Part shown: piece after piece, positions 45,817-54,475 of the stretch
Layout: each line of letters starts with the position of its first letter
Numbering within the stretch: position 1 is the first letter of the stretch
From: Aquabacter spiritensis
GTDB taxonomy: Bacteria; Pseudomonadota; Alphaproteobacteria; Rhizobiales; Xanthobacteraceae
Assembly: GCF_004346185.1 (NCBI RefSeq)
Contig: NZ_SMAI01000002.1
Location: 248,001 to 312,000 of the forward strand
Reading direction: 5' to 3'
Length of the DNA stretch: 64,000 bases
Translations under genes and position numbers: made by a program
Notes under the pieces: model-generated
What the model saw: the letters and a program-made list of their open reading frames with translations, nothing else
Databases searched by the model: none
Told to the model about the DNA's origin: nothing

Positions 45817-47045
45817 ACTCGTCCGCCTCCGCCGATCCGTTCGCCGCGCGGCGCGCCGCCTTCCCCGGGACCGAGCGCCACATCTATCTCGACGTGGCCG
45901 CGCGTGGTCTCATCTCCGTGGGGGTGCGCGGCGCGATCGACAGCTATCTCGACCACCGCATGATGGAGGGTGGCGATAAAGCGTGGATGTTCTCGCTCGC
46001 AGAGGAGAGCCGCCAGCGCTTTGCCGGCCTGATCGGCGCCGATGCCGACGAGGTGAGCCTCACCAAGAACGTCTCGGAGGGCATCAATGCCTTCGGCACC
46101 GCGCTGCCCTGGCAGGCCGGCGACAATGTCGTGGTCTGCCAGGCCCTGGAGCATCCCGCCAACATCTTCCCATGGCAGAATCTCGCGCTTCAGCGTGGCA
46201 TCGCGGTCAAGGTGGTGCCCCCGGTCGGCGGCCGGGTGCCGCTCGACCGGGTGATCGCGGCGATCGATGCGCGGACTCGGCTGGTCACGGTCTCCAGCGT
46301 CTCCTTCGCCCCCGGCTTCCGTTTCCCGTTGGCTGAGCTCACGCGCCAGTGCCGGCCGCGCGGCGTGCGGGTCCTGGTGGATGCCGCCCAGTCGGTCGGC
46401 ATTCTCGAGACCGACGTGCGGGCGCTGGACGTGGACGCGCTCGCCGCGTCGACCCAGAAGGGCTTGCTGGGGCTGTACGGATCCGGCTTTCTCTATGTGC
46501 GCCGGGACGTCGCCGAGGATCTCGCCCCCATTTACCTGTCGCGCCCCGGCGTGCGCATCGCCGCCGAGCACGAGGCCGCGGCCGGAACGCCCGACGCCTT
46601 CGCTTATGCCTTCGGCGCCCGTCGTTTCGATGTCGGAAATTTCAATTTCGTTGGCGCGGTCGCAGTGCGCCAGTCGATCGGGGAGATCGGGGCGATCGGC
46701 ACCCGCGCGATCGAGGCGCGGGTGTGCGGGCTGGCCCGGCGGCTCGCCGAGGGCCTGCACGAGACCGGCCTGCCGGTGTTCGGCGGTCCTGACTGTCCTG
46801 ATCAGGCCCACATCGTCGCGATCGGTGAACATCTGAGCGAGGAGCACGACGCCGTCGGCGACGCCTTCCTGCTGGCGCTGAACGCGCGGCTCGAAGCGGC
46901 GCATGTGCGCCACACAATCCGCCGCGGCATGCTCCGCCTCTCACTCCATCTCTACAACAATGAGGACGATGTCGACCGGGTGATCGAGGTCGCCCGCAGC
47001 TTCATGGCCAGCAAGAGCCGCCGACCCGCGAAGGTCGGCACCTGA
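45813..47045 (+). CDS. Class V aminotransferase-like PLP enzyme
   Basis: A 410-residue protein; ATG 45813 overlaps the hyuB stop. Fold type I features: LTKNVSEGINAFG near 85, the PLP Asp/His region VLVDAAQSVG near 190, and the Schiff-base Lys near 216 in ASTQKGLLGLYGSG. The closest groups are isopenicillin-N-epimerase-like and cysteine-desulfurase-like aminotransferases; no desulfurase active-site Cys loop was noticed, so an aminotransferase, epimerase or lyase role is more likely. Translational coupling to HyuB implies that it acts on the product of that enzyme. Confidence 0.9.
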   Translation: MNSSASADPFAARRAAFPGTERHIYLDVAARGLISVGVRGAIDSYLDHRMMEGGDKAWMFSLAEESRQRFAGLIGADADEVSLTKNVSEGINAFGTALPWQAGDNVVVCQALEHPANIFPWQNLALQRGIAVKVVPPVGGRVPLDRVIAAIDARTRLVTVSSVSFAPGFRFPLAELTRQCRPRGVRVLVDAAQSVGILETDVRALDVDALAASTQKGLLGLYGSGFLYVRRDVAEDLAPIYLSRPGVRIAAEHEAAAGTPDAFAYAFGARRFDVGNFNFVGAVAVRQSIGEIGAIGTRAIEARVCGLARRLAEGLHETGLPVFGGPDCPDQAHIVAIGEHLSEEHDAVGDAFLLALNARLEAAHVRHTIRRGMLRLSLHLYNNEDDVDRVIEVARSFMASKSRRPAKVGT

Positions 47046-47189
47046 CACCCGACGGCCGAGGCATCCGTTCGGCCCGAGGAAAGAGAGGAGGATTGACCGG
47101 GGAGGCCGCGCCTTGCCGGCCCGCCCAGAGAGATCACACGCCTTCCAACACAGCCGACTCCAGTCTCACAAAAACCAGGGGAAGACAGG

Positions 47190-48212
47190 ATGTTCAGGAT
47201 CGCACAACGTCTCGGCGGCGCGCTGCTCGTCTCAGCCGCGTGTTTCGCACCCATGGCGTCGCCGGCATTTGCGGAGACGAGCGAAATCCGCATCGTCAAG
47301 CAATATGGCCTCGCCTTCCTTCCGCTCATGGTCATGGAGCGGGAGAAGCTGTTCGAAAAGCGGGCGGCTGCGCTCGGCATCGACACCAAGCCGGTCTACA
47401 TGACCCTCGGCAACAATACGGCGGCCAACGAGGCTTTGATCTCGGGCAGCGTGAACGTCATCACCAACGGACCGCCCGGCTTTCTCACCGTCTGGTCGCG
47501 CACCAAGGGCACGCCCTCCGAGGTGAAAGGCATCGCCTCGCTGCTCAGTCAGTCGAGCTGGCTCAATACCCGCAATCCCGACGTCAAGACGATCAAGGAC
47601 TTCACCGAGAAGGACCGGATCGCCTTGTCGGCGGTGAAGATCTCGATCCCGGCGATCATTCTTCAGATGGCGGCGGCCAAGGAATGGGGCCAGAGCGAAT
47701 ATAAGAAGCTCGACCCGCTGACCGTGTCCTTGCCGCATCCCGACGGCATGAGCGCGCTTTTGTCCGGAAAGACCGAGATCACTGCGCATTTCACCTCGCC
47801 GCCGTTCCAGAACATCGAGGTCAAGACGCCGGGGGTGCACACCGTCCTCACATCGGAGGAAGTGATGGGCGGACCGTCGACCTGGTCGATCCTGTTCAGC
47901 ACCGTGAAGTTCAAGGAAGAAAACCCGAAGACCATGCAGGCCTTCGTCGAGGGGCTGGCCGATGCGCAGGCCCTCATCAATGCCGACAAGTCCAAGGCCG
48001 CCGACATCTATCTCTCCTTCGCCAAGGAAGGCGGGGCGAAGAAGGAGGATATCGTGGCGCTGCTCAGCGATCCCGGCACCAATTATACGATGACGCCGCA
48101 GAAGATCATGAAATACGCCGAGTTCCTGAAGACCGTCGGATCGCTGAAGGTGATCCCCGCGACGTGGAACGAGCCGTTCTTCGAATACGTCCAGACCCTT
48201 CCCGGCGACTGA
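47190..48212 (+). CDS. ABC transporter substrate-binding protein (NitT/TauT type)
   Basis: A 340-residue exported protein from ATG 47190. The Sec signal peptide ends at AFA near residue 28. The mature part (EIRIVKQYGLAFLPLMVMEREKLFEKRA) is the start of NMT1/SsuA-like binding proteins. It lies 144 bp after the aminotransferase gene and leads an importer unit (binding protein, ATPase, permease). Its ligand is presumably the compound processed by the neighbouring hydantoinase and PLP enzymes. Confidence 0.93.
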   Translation: MFRIAQRLGGALLVSAACFAPMASPAFAETSEIRIVKQYGLAFLPLMVMEREKLFEKRAAALGIDTKPVYMTLGNNTAANEALISGSVNVITNGPPGFLTVWSRTKGTPSEVKGIASLLSQSSWLNTRNPDVKTIKDFTEKDRIALSAVKISIPAIILQMAAAKEWGQSEYKKLDPLTVSLPHPDGMSALLSGKTEITAHFTSPPFQNIEVKTPGVHTVLTSEEVMGGPSTWSILFSTVKFKEENPKTMQAFVEGLADAQALINADKSKAADIYLSFAKEGGAKKEDIVALLSDPGTNYTMTPQKIMKYAEFLKTVGSLKVIPATWNEPFFEYVQTLPGD

Positions 48213-48316
48213 CGGCGTCCTCCGGCGCCGGCGGAGGTCGATCTGCTGCGCCCTGCGCGAAAAGCTCCGGGAGAGGCGTCGGCCTCTCCCGTCCCCAAGC
48301 ATGGAAGGATCGCGCG

Positions 48317-49138
48317 ATGACCGCTTCGTCGTCCCTCGAGCTTGTGCAGGTCCGCGACGTGACGCTGCAATACAAGACGCCGGACCATCTCGTGACAGCG
48401 ACCTACAAGGTGTCCTGCACCGTGGAGCAGGGCGATCGCTATGTCATTCTCGGCCCGTCGGGCTGCGGCAAGTCCACCCTGCTGAAGGCGGTGGGGGGCT
48501 TCATCAAGCCCGTGGGCGGCACGATCGTGGTCAATGGCCGCGAAGTGCGCGAGCCGGGGCCGGACCGGATGATGGTGTTCCAGGAATTCGAGCAGCTCAT
48601 GCCCTGGAAGACCGTGCTGCAGAACGTCATGTTTCCGATGCAGGCAACGGGAAAGTACTGGAAGTCCGAGACCCGCGAGCGCGCTTTGGCGGCGATCGAC
48701 AAGGTCAACCTCACCAAATTCAAGGACGTCTATCCCCACATGCTGTCCGGCGGCATGAAGATGCGGGTCGCGATCGCGCGCGCCATGGCGCTCGAGCCCG
48801 ACGTCCTGCTGATGGACGAGCCCTTCGCCGCGCTCGACGCCCTGACTCGCCGCAAGATGCAGGAGGAACTGCTCGCGCTGTGGGATCAACTGCGCTTCAC
48901 GGTCCTGTTCGTCACCCATTCCATCGAGGAGGCGATCGTCGTCGGTTCGCGGATCCTCATCCTCTCGCCCCATCCCGGCCGCGTGCGGGCCGAGCTGGAG
49001 GCGGGCGATCTGTCCTATGCCGATCTCGACAGCCCGGCCTTCGGGGCGCTCGCCAAGCGCATCCACACGCTTCTGTTCGAGGCGCCGGCGCCCGGCACCT
49101 CTTCCGAGGGCGCCCGCCCGCTCGCCGCCGCCAGCTGA
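48317..49138 (+). CDS. ABC transporter ATP-binding protein (NitT/TauT type)
   Basis: A 273-residue protein; ATG 48317 is preceded by GGAAGGA. Walker A GPSGCGKST is at 46-54, the Q-loop in FQEFEQLMPWKT, the signature LSGGMKMRVAIARA, Walker B VLLMDEPFAALDAL and the H-loop VTHSIEEA. All ATPase motifs are intact. It sits between the binding protein and permease genes of the same importer. Confidence 0.95.
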   Translation: MTASSSLELVQVRDVTLQYKTPDHLVTATYKVSCTVEQGDRYVILGPSGCGKSTLLKAVGGFIKPVGGTIVVNGREVREPGPDRMMVFQEFEQLMPWKTVLQNVMFPMQATGKYWKSETRERALAAIDKVNLTKFKDVYPHMLSGGMKMRVAIARAMALEPDVLLMDEPFAALDALTRRKMQEELLALWDQLRFTVLFVTHSIEEAIVVGSRILILSPHPGRVRAELEAGDLSYADLDSPAFGALAKRIHTLLFEAPAPGTSSEGARPLAAAS

Positions 49139-49147
49139 GGGTCCGCC

Positions 49148-50065
49148 ATGTCCGTCACCCACACCCTGTCCCCCGCCTCCACCCCCGCTCCGGCAAAGCC
49201 CAAGGCGCCGCGCCCGCGCGCGGATTTCGAATGCGCCCTCGCCGACGCCAGCGGAATCGGGGAGGTCCAGCGCCGCCTCTCGCTGCCGGAGCGGCTCGCC
49301 AATAACGATGCTGTGCGCCGCGCCGCCGTGCTGGTCCTGCTGCTGGTGATCTGGGAGGTCTATGCCCGTTGGGCCGACAATCCGCTGCTCTTTCCCACCT
49401 TCAGCCTGACCCTCGAGACTTTCCTGCACGATCTTCTCGATGGCACCTTGATCGACCGGACCCGCACCTCGCTCTATCCGCTCGCACTCGGCTATGCCGG
49501 GGGTATCGCGCTGGCTGCGCTGTTCACCTCGCTCGCGGTCTCCTCGCGCATCGGCGCCGACATTCTCACGACCCTGACCGCGATGTTCAATCCGCTTCCC
49601 GCCATCGCGGTGCTGCCCTTGGCCTTGATCTGGTTCGGCCTCGGCGTCCCGTCCCTGGTGTTCGTGATCATCCATTCGGTCTTGTGGGCGGTCTCGCTCT
49701 CGACCCTGACCGGGTTCCGCTCGGTGCCCGAGACGCTGCGCCTGTCGGGGCGCAATTGCGGGCTGAAGGGGGTGCGCTACGTCGCGCTCATCCTGATCCC
49801 GGCCGCCTTCCCGGCGATCCTCGCCGGGCTGAAGATCGGCTGGGCCTTCGCATGGCGCACTTTGGTCGCGGCCGAACTGGTGTTCGGCGTTTCGTCCCGG
49901 TCCGGCGGCCTCGGCTGGTACATCTTCGAGGCCCGCGCCGAACTCGACACCCCGAAGGTCTTCGCCGGACTGTTCACCGTCATCCTGATCGGACTTCTGG
50001 TCGAATCCGTCATCTTCCGCGTCATCGAAGCGAAGACGGTTCAGAAATGGGGCATGCAGCGCTGA
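49148..50065 (+). CDS. ABC transporter permease (NitT/TauT type)
   Basis: A 305-residue protein from ATG 49148, 9 bp after the ATPase gene. A proline- and alanine-rich cytoplasmic N-terminus of about 55 residues precedes six or so membrane helices (first VLVLLLVIWEVYARW). The EAA-like coupling loop reads FRSVPETLRLSGRNCGLKG. It completes the importer. Its end is convergent with the GntR gene, 16 bp apart, leaving no room for a conventional terminator. Confidence 0.94.
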   Translation: MSVTHTLSPASTPAPAKPKAPRPRADFECALADASGIGEVQRRLSLPERLANNDAVRRAAVLVLLLVIWEVYARWADNPLLFPTFSLTLETFLHDLLDGTLIDRTRTSLYPLALGYAGGIALAALFTSLAVSSRIGADILTTLTAMFNPLPAIAVLPLALIWFGLGVPSLVFVIIHSVLWAVSLSTLTGFRSVPETLRLSGRNCGLKGVRYVALILIPAAFPAILAGLKIGWAFAWRTLVAAELVFGVSSRSGGLGWYIFEARAELDTPKVFAGLFTVILIGLLVESVIFRVIEAKTVQKWGMQR

Positions 50066-50081
50066 GTGTGGTGGGCGGCCG

Positions 50082-50801
50082 TCAGGCGCCCGCCGCCGCG
50101 GGGACGGGCTGGGTGGCCCGCTCGAAGATCGTGCTCATGTCTTCCGCGGTGTTGAACAGATGCTGCTCCATGGCGCGGGCCGCGCCGTCATAGTCGCCGG
50201 CTTCGAGCGCGGCGACGATGGCGAGATGGTAGGACTGGCTGCGGCCGAGATGCTCCGCATACATCCCGCTCAGGCTGTCGCTCTGCTCGATCAGGGTGCG
50301 CAGCGTGGAGCGCGCGAACAGGATCAGGCGGCGGATGTTCTCCAGCAGCAGCAGGAGATAGGTGTTGCCGCTCGCCGTGGTGAGGCGCTGGTGAAACTCG
50401 GTGTTGAACTGGAAGGCGCTGCGGAAATCCTGCGCGTCGAGCGCCGTCTGGGTCTTCTCGACCAAGGCTGCGAGGGCGGCGAGTTCGCGGGGCTTCAGAT
50501 GCCCGGCGAGATCCCTGACCGCGAGCGCCTCCAGCACGGCGCGGCAGCGGTAGAGCGCCCGCAATTCGGTCGGGCTGATGCGCTTCAGCACGTAGCGGCC
50601 GTGCCCCACGGGCTCCAGGACGCCGTCCTTCTGGAGCTTGCGCAGCGCTTCGCGCACCGGAGTCCGGCTGACCTCCAGCTTCTCGGCCCACTCGACGTCT
50701 CGCAGCCGCGTGCCGGCGACGATCTCCAGAGCGAGAATTTTCTCCCACAGGATCTCGTAGATCTGATCGTACAAAGGCTCGGTGCGGACCAGACTCGGCA
50801 T
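50082..50801 (-). CDS. GntR family transcriptional regulator (FadR/FCD type)
   Basis: A 239-residue protein from ATG 50801. The winged helix is clear (LYDQIYEILWEKILALEIVAG, EWAEKLEVSRTPVREALRKLQKDG), followed by an FCD domain with the metal ligands in FNTEFHQRLTTASGN and a C-terminal EHLGRSQSYHLAIVAALEAGD helix. It lies between the importer and the racemase/PrpD/PLP operon and is the best local candidate for binding the direct repeats at 40757, 42026 and 54413. No copy of the motif was seen at its own start. Confidence 0.94.
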   Translation of the reverse strand: MPSLVRTEPLYDQIYEILWEKILALEIVAGTRLRDVEWAEKLEVSRTPVREALRKLQKDGVLEPVGHGRYVLKRISPTELRALYRCRAVLEALAVRDLAGHLKPRELAALAALVEKTQTALDAQDFRSAFQFNTEFHQRLTTASGNTYLLLLLENIRRLILFARSTLRTLIEQSDSLSGMYAEHLGRSQSYHLAIVAALEAGDYDGAARAMEQHLFNTAEDMSTIFERATQPVPAAAGA

Positions 50802-50988
50802 GTGGCGCTCGTTCCCTCATAGGGCAAGGAGCAGCCGGCCGCGCCGCCTCGCCATCCCGGCCGCTTCGGCCGCCTTTATCCTCTTTCGTCCGCCGGCCCT
50901 GCGGCGCGCCCCCGGCGGATCGCCGGCGGGTCTTAACCGCGCGTCCGGCCGCCGAAGGCCTCCACACCGTATGCGTCACTCCGGCCCG

Positions 50989-51750
50989 TCACGCAATCTG
51001 GCGCAAGGGCCGCGGCGCCGCGCGCCGGTCGTGCGATAGGCTGCGCAGCAAGCTGCCGCAATCGGTGATTCCGGGATCGATGCCGAGGGCGTCATAAGCG
51101 AGCCAGGCGCTGGCCTGGTTGGCGGAATAGACCGGCTTGCCGAGGTCGCGTTCCAGCATGTCCACCACTTCCAGCGCGCGCAATTGCGTGCAGGCGACGA
51201 AGACGGCGGTGGAGTCCGTGGTGACCGTCTCCTTCACGCGGCGATAGATCTCGTCCGGGCGGATCTTGGCATGGTCGAACATGTCGATCATGTCGAAGGT
51301 CGCGAGATTCGTGACTTCGATGCCGAAGCCGCGCAGAAACTGCTTCAGCCGTTCGTTCGTGAGTTCGACATAAGGCGTGACGACGTCCACCTTGGTATGG
51401 CCGTTCTGCATCAGGCACTCGGCCATCGCGCCCGCGGTCGTGACGGTGGGCGCGCCGGTGATCTTGGTGAGTTCCTCGCAGATCATGCGGTTCCAGCCCG
51501 GCCCCTCGAAGAAGCTGCCGGAGGTGCAGCCATAGACCACCACGCCGGGCTCCGTATTGGCGACGCGGGCGGCGGCGGCGCGCGATTCCTTCTCCATGCC
51601 GCGCAATTCCTCCGGCGTGCCGTGCCGGCCGCCGGCGATCCGGGCCGTGCTGATCGAGACGCCTTCGGGCGCGATGCGCCAAAATTCCGGTTCCATGGTG
51701 TTGTTGATGGAGGGCACCAGAAGCCCGATCCGTCCGCGCCAGCCGTACAT
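50989..51750 (-). CDS. Maleate isomerase / arylmalonate decarboxylase-like Asp/Glu racemase family enzyme
   Basis: A 253-residue protein; ATG 51750 has GGAGG upstream. The start RGRIGLLVPSINNTMEPEF and the two cysteine motifs (first in VVVYGCTSGS, second in FVACTQLRALEV) are those of maleate cis-trans isomerase and arylmalonate decarboxylase. Having both Cys favours isomerase or racemase activity over decarboxylation. Third gene of an operon with the threonine-synthase-like and MmgE/PrpD genes (gap 29 bp), so a dicarboxylate such as maleate or a substituted maleate may be an intermediate. Confidence 0.9.
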   Translation of the reverse strand: MYGWRGRIGLLVPSINNTMEPEFWRIAPEGVSISTARIAGGRHGTPEELRGMEKESRAAAARVANTEPGVVVYGCTSGSFFEGPGWNRMICEELTKITGAPTVTTAGAMAECLMQNGHTKVDVVTPYVELTNERLKQFLRGFGIEVTNLATFDMIDMFDHAKIRPDEIYRRVKETVTTDSTAVFVACTQLRALEVVDMLERDLGKPVYSANQASAWLAYDALGIDPGITDCGSLLRSLSHDRRAAPRPLRQIA

Positions 51751-51779
51751 GCCGTCCTCCGTAGATGCGATGTGCCAGG

Positions 51780-53189
51780 TCAGTTCGGGAAATCGCGCGC
51801 CAGCACCGCACTGTCGGGCAGATCTTCGAGCGCCAGCAGGCGCTCCGCGAACGGGCGCGCCGCTGCGGCGCCGAGGCCGAGGCCGAAGGCGGCGCACCCC
51901 TCGAACTTGCCGACGATGTCCGCCTCGCTGAGGGGAGCGTCCGGGCTGCCGGGAATGATCCGGCTCGCCACCGTCTGCACGCTGCCGTCGGTGCGGGTGA
52001 CGGTGATGCGGGCCGGTGCCATGTCGGTCGCCGCCTCGCCGGGATCGACGATCGCGACCACCTTCTCCGCGAGCGTGGCGATCGCGGGATCGGTGATGGC
52101 GGGACGGGTGAAGGTCGCGAGATCGACCTTGCCGTCGGTCAAGGCGCGGGCGAACGTGTAGGCGACGTTGAACTGGGCGTGGACGACGGAATCCCGTTTC
52201 GCTTCGTAGGGCTGCCCGACCGTCTGGTGGTTCACTTTGCCGAGGGCGATCTCCACCGCCGCGATCTCCTCCGGGCGTACGCCGAGGCGCCGCAGCTCGA
52301 AGCCGAGGCCGATCGCCGTGTGGGTGCAGCGGCAGCAGGGAAACGGCTTGAAGGAATAGTCCCGCAGCCGCCATTCCTCGCCGAGCCCGTCCATCAGGTC
52401 GCCGATCCGCACTTCGCCGCGCTCCAGGAACGGGAAGAGGCCCGCCTCGCCCTCCAGCGGACGGAATGGGCCGGTGACGCCGTCTTTGGCCAGGAAAGCG
52501 GCCGTCACCGCGCCGCGCGCGGCGAAGCCGGCGCCGAGGCGCTTGGCGAGCACGCCGTCATGCATCGGCTGCGCCGTGCCGCTCGCCTGGTGCAGCGCGA
52601 GGCCGAGCGCGTTGAGCAGGCCCGTGCCGTCGAGCCCGAGCAGGCTGCCGGCCCCGAGCGCCCCGGCCAGGACGCCGAGCACCATGGTGGGATGCCAGCC
52701 CTTGCCGAGGCAATTGTAGGCGGCAAGGCCGAGCCTGGCATGCAGTTCCGCGCCGATCGCGAGGGCGAGGATCAGGCGCTTGCCGTCCACGCCGCCGATA
52801 TCCTCTGCCGTGGCGAGCATGGTCGGCAGCATCACGCAGAAGGTGTGAACACGCGCGGGATCGTGGATGTCGTCGAAATCGAGCGCATGGGCACAGGCCC
52901 CGTTGACCAGAGCGGCATGCGGCGGCGACAGCCGGTTCTTGCCGATCAAGGCGGTCGCGCTGCCGTCCGTCTCCCAGCGGGCGAACCGGCCGCGCACCTC
53001 CGCGATTCCCGGCGCACGCGCCGCGCCGGCGATCACCCCGAACGTATCGACCAGGAACAGTTTGACCGTGCGCACGACGTCCGGCGGGAGGTCTTCGTAG
53101 CGCCAGGTCGCGATCTCGGCGCAGAGGCGGGCGCTGAGCCCTTCGCTGTCGTCGATCGGGTCGGGGGCCAGGGCCAGCTTCATCGCCAT
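51780..53189 (-). CDS. MmgE/PrpD family protein
   Basis: A 469-residue protein; ATG 53189 is preceded by TTTGGAG, preferred over an in-frame TTG at 53201. Family signatures: LVDTFGVIAGAARAP near 50, NGACAHALDFDDIHDPA near 100, LGKGWHPTMVLGVLAGALGAG near 165 and FKPFPCCRCTHTAI near 305. The family includes 2-methylcitrate dehydratase and cis-aconitate decarboxylase; here it would dehydrate or decarboxylate a hydroxy di- or tricarboxylic acid. No prpB/prpC genes are near, so methylcitrate metabolism is not indicated. It lies 15 bp after the PLP-enzyme gene. Confidence 0.93.
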   Translation of the reverse strand: MAMKLALAPDPIDDSEGLSARLCAEIATWRYEDLPPDVVRTVKLFLVDTFGVIAGAARAPGIAEVRGRFARWETDGSATALIGKNRLSPPHAALVNGACAHALDFDDIHDPARVHTFCVMLPTMLATAEDIGGVDGKRLILALAIGAELHARLGLAAYNCLGKGWHPTMVLGVLAGALGAGSLLGLDGTGLLNALGLALHQASGTAQPMHDGVLAKRLGAGFAARGAVTAAFLAKDGVTGPFRPLEGEAGLFPFLERGEVRIGDLMDGLGEEWRLRDYSFKPFPCCRCTHTAIGLGFELRRLGVRPEEIAAVEIALGKVNHQTVGQPYEAKRDSVVHAQFNVAYTFARALTDGKVDLATFTRPAITDPAIATLAEKVVAIVDPGEAATDMAPARITVTRTDGSVQTVASRIIPGSPDAPLSEADIVGKFEGCAAFGLGLGAAAARPFAERLLALEDLPDSAVLARDFPN

Positions 53190-53204
53190 GACGATCTCCA
53201 AAGG

Positions 53205-54374
53205 TTAGCGCGGGGGAGCCGCGATCATGTCCGCTATATCCTGGGCCGCCTTGAGGCCGCTGCCGGTGAGCACCAGAACGACGGTCTCGCTGGGCCCGAT
53301 GCGTCCGTCCGCCAGAAGCATCTCGAGACCGGCCGCGCCTGCCGCCGAGGTCGGCTCGACGAATAGGCCGGCCGCCAAGAGCCTGCGCAGGCCGTCCGCG
53401 ATCTCCGCCTCGGACACGCGCACCAACCCGCCGCCGCTGTCGCGCAGCGCGGCCAGGACCTCCGCCGTGCGGACCGGCTTCTGGGAGGCGATTCCCCCGG
53501 CGATCGTCGGCCGTGGCGCAAAGGCGACGGGATGGTCGGCGCCGGCATCCAGCGCGGCGCCGAAGGCCGAGCAATTGGCGGCCTGCACGCCGTAGATCCG
53601 CGGCATGTGAGCGATTTCGCCCCTGCGCATCAGTTCGGCGAAGCCGATGCGCAGGCCGAGCACGTTGCTGCCATAGCCGAGCGGTACGACCACCGCATCG
53701 GGCACCGTAAAGCCGCTCTGCTCCCACAACTCGAAAGCCAGCGTTTTGGTGCCCTCGAGGAAGAAGGGTTGCCAATTGTGGCTGGAGTAGAAGGTTCCCT
53801 CCGCTTCGCGGAGCGCCTGGTCGGCGACATCCTGGCGGGTGCCGGCGACAGGCACGACCTCGGCGCCCATGGCCCGCATCTGCACCAGCTTTCCCGGTGG
53901 GGCCGAAGCCGGGACGAGGATGCGGCAGGCCATGCCGCAGGCGGCCGCGTAAGCCGCCATCGAGGCCCCCGCATTTCCCGAGGAATCCTCCAGGATGCGC
54001 GCGACGCCGACGCTGCGCAGATAGCTCATCAGCACCGTCATGCCGCGATCCTTGAAGGAGCCGGTCGGGGCGAGGAATTCGAGCTTCATCGCCACTTCGC
54101 GGCCGGCGAACCGCGTCGTCACCAAAGGCGTGAAGCCCTCGCCGAGGGTGACGCGATATGCGGCGTCGACCCGGATCGCGGCGGCATAGCGCCAGAGCGA
54201 GTTCTCTTCGCCGACGATCTCGCCGCGCGCGAGGCCATGTCCGGCAGACAAACCGAGCGGCCCTCCATCCGGAGCACGCCAGAGGGGGCGGTCGACTGGA
54301 AACGTCGTGCTGTCCGTCGCGACATAGTGGGCGTCCGGTGTCGCGTCGGGTGGCCTGTTCAAGGCAGAAAACAT
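53205..54374 (-). CDS. Threonine synthase-like fold-type II PLP enzyme
   Basis: A 389-residue protein from ATG 54374. The PLP Lys is near 108 in PTGSFKDRG, the phosphate-binding and substrate loop is SSGNAGASMAAYAA, and a glycine-rich cofactor loop VLTGSGLKAA is at the C-terminus. It is most like short threonine synthases, but such proteins outside threonine operons often act as ammonia-lyases or dehydratases on hydroxy or diamino acids. First gene of the operon with MmgE/PrpD and the racemase-like enzyme, with the shared direct-repeat motif 38 bp upstream of the start. Confidence 0.9.
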   Translation of the reverse strand: MFSALNRPPDATPDAHYVATDSTTFPVDRPLWRAPDGGPLGLSAGHGLARGEIVGEENSLWRYAAAIRVDAAYRVTLGEGFTPLVTTRFAGREVAMKLEFLAPTGSFKDRGMTVLMSYLRSVGVARILEDSSGNAGASMAAYAAACGMACRILVPASAPPGKLVQMRAMGAEVVPVAGTRQDVADQALREAEGTFYSSHNWQPFFLEGTKTLAFELWEQSGFTVPDAVVVPLGYGSNVLGLRIGFAELMRRGEIAHMPRIYGVQAANCSAFGAALDAGADHPVAFAPRPTIAGGIASQKPVRTAEVLAALRDSGGGLVRVSEAEIADGLRRLLAAGLFVEPTSAAGAAGLEMLLADGRIGPSETVVLVLTGSGLKAAQDIADMIAAPPR

Positions 54375-54412
54375 GAGGGCAGCGCGGTCGGAAGCAGGGG
54401 TCTCGATGTTAA

Positions 54413-54427
54413 GTATCCAGGATCCAG
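54413..54427. promoter_or_regulatory. Direct-repeat operator, copy 3
   Basis: GTATCCAGGATCCAG lies 38 bp upstream of the threonine-synthase-like gene (minus strand). It shares the 7-bp-period repeat with the sites at 40757 and 42026. Confidence 0.6.
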
Positions 54428-54475
54428 GATGTCAATATCGGGTGGAATTATTCGGCGGGGCCGGATGCCGGCGCG

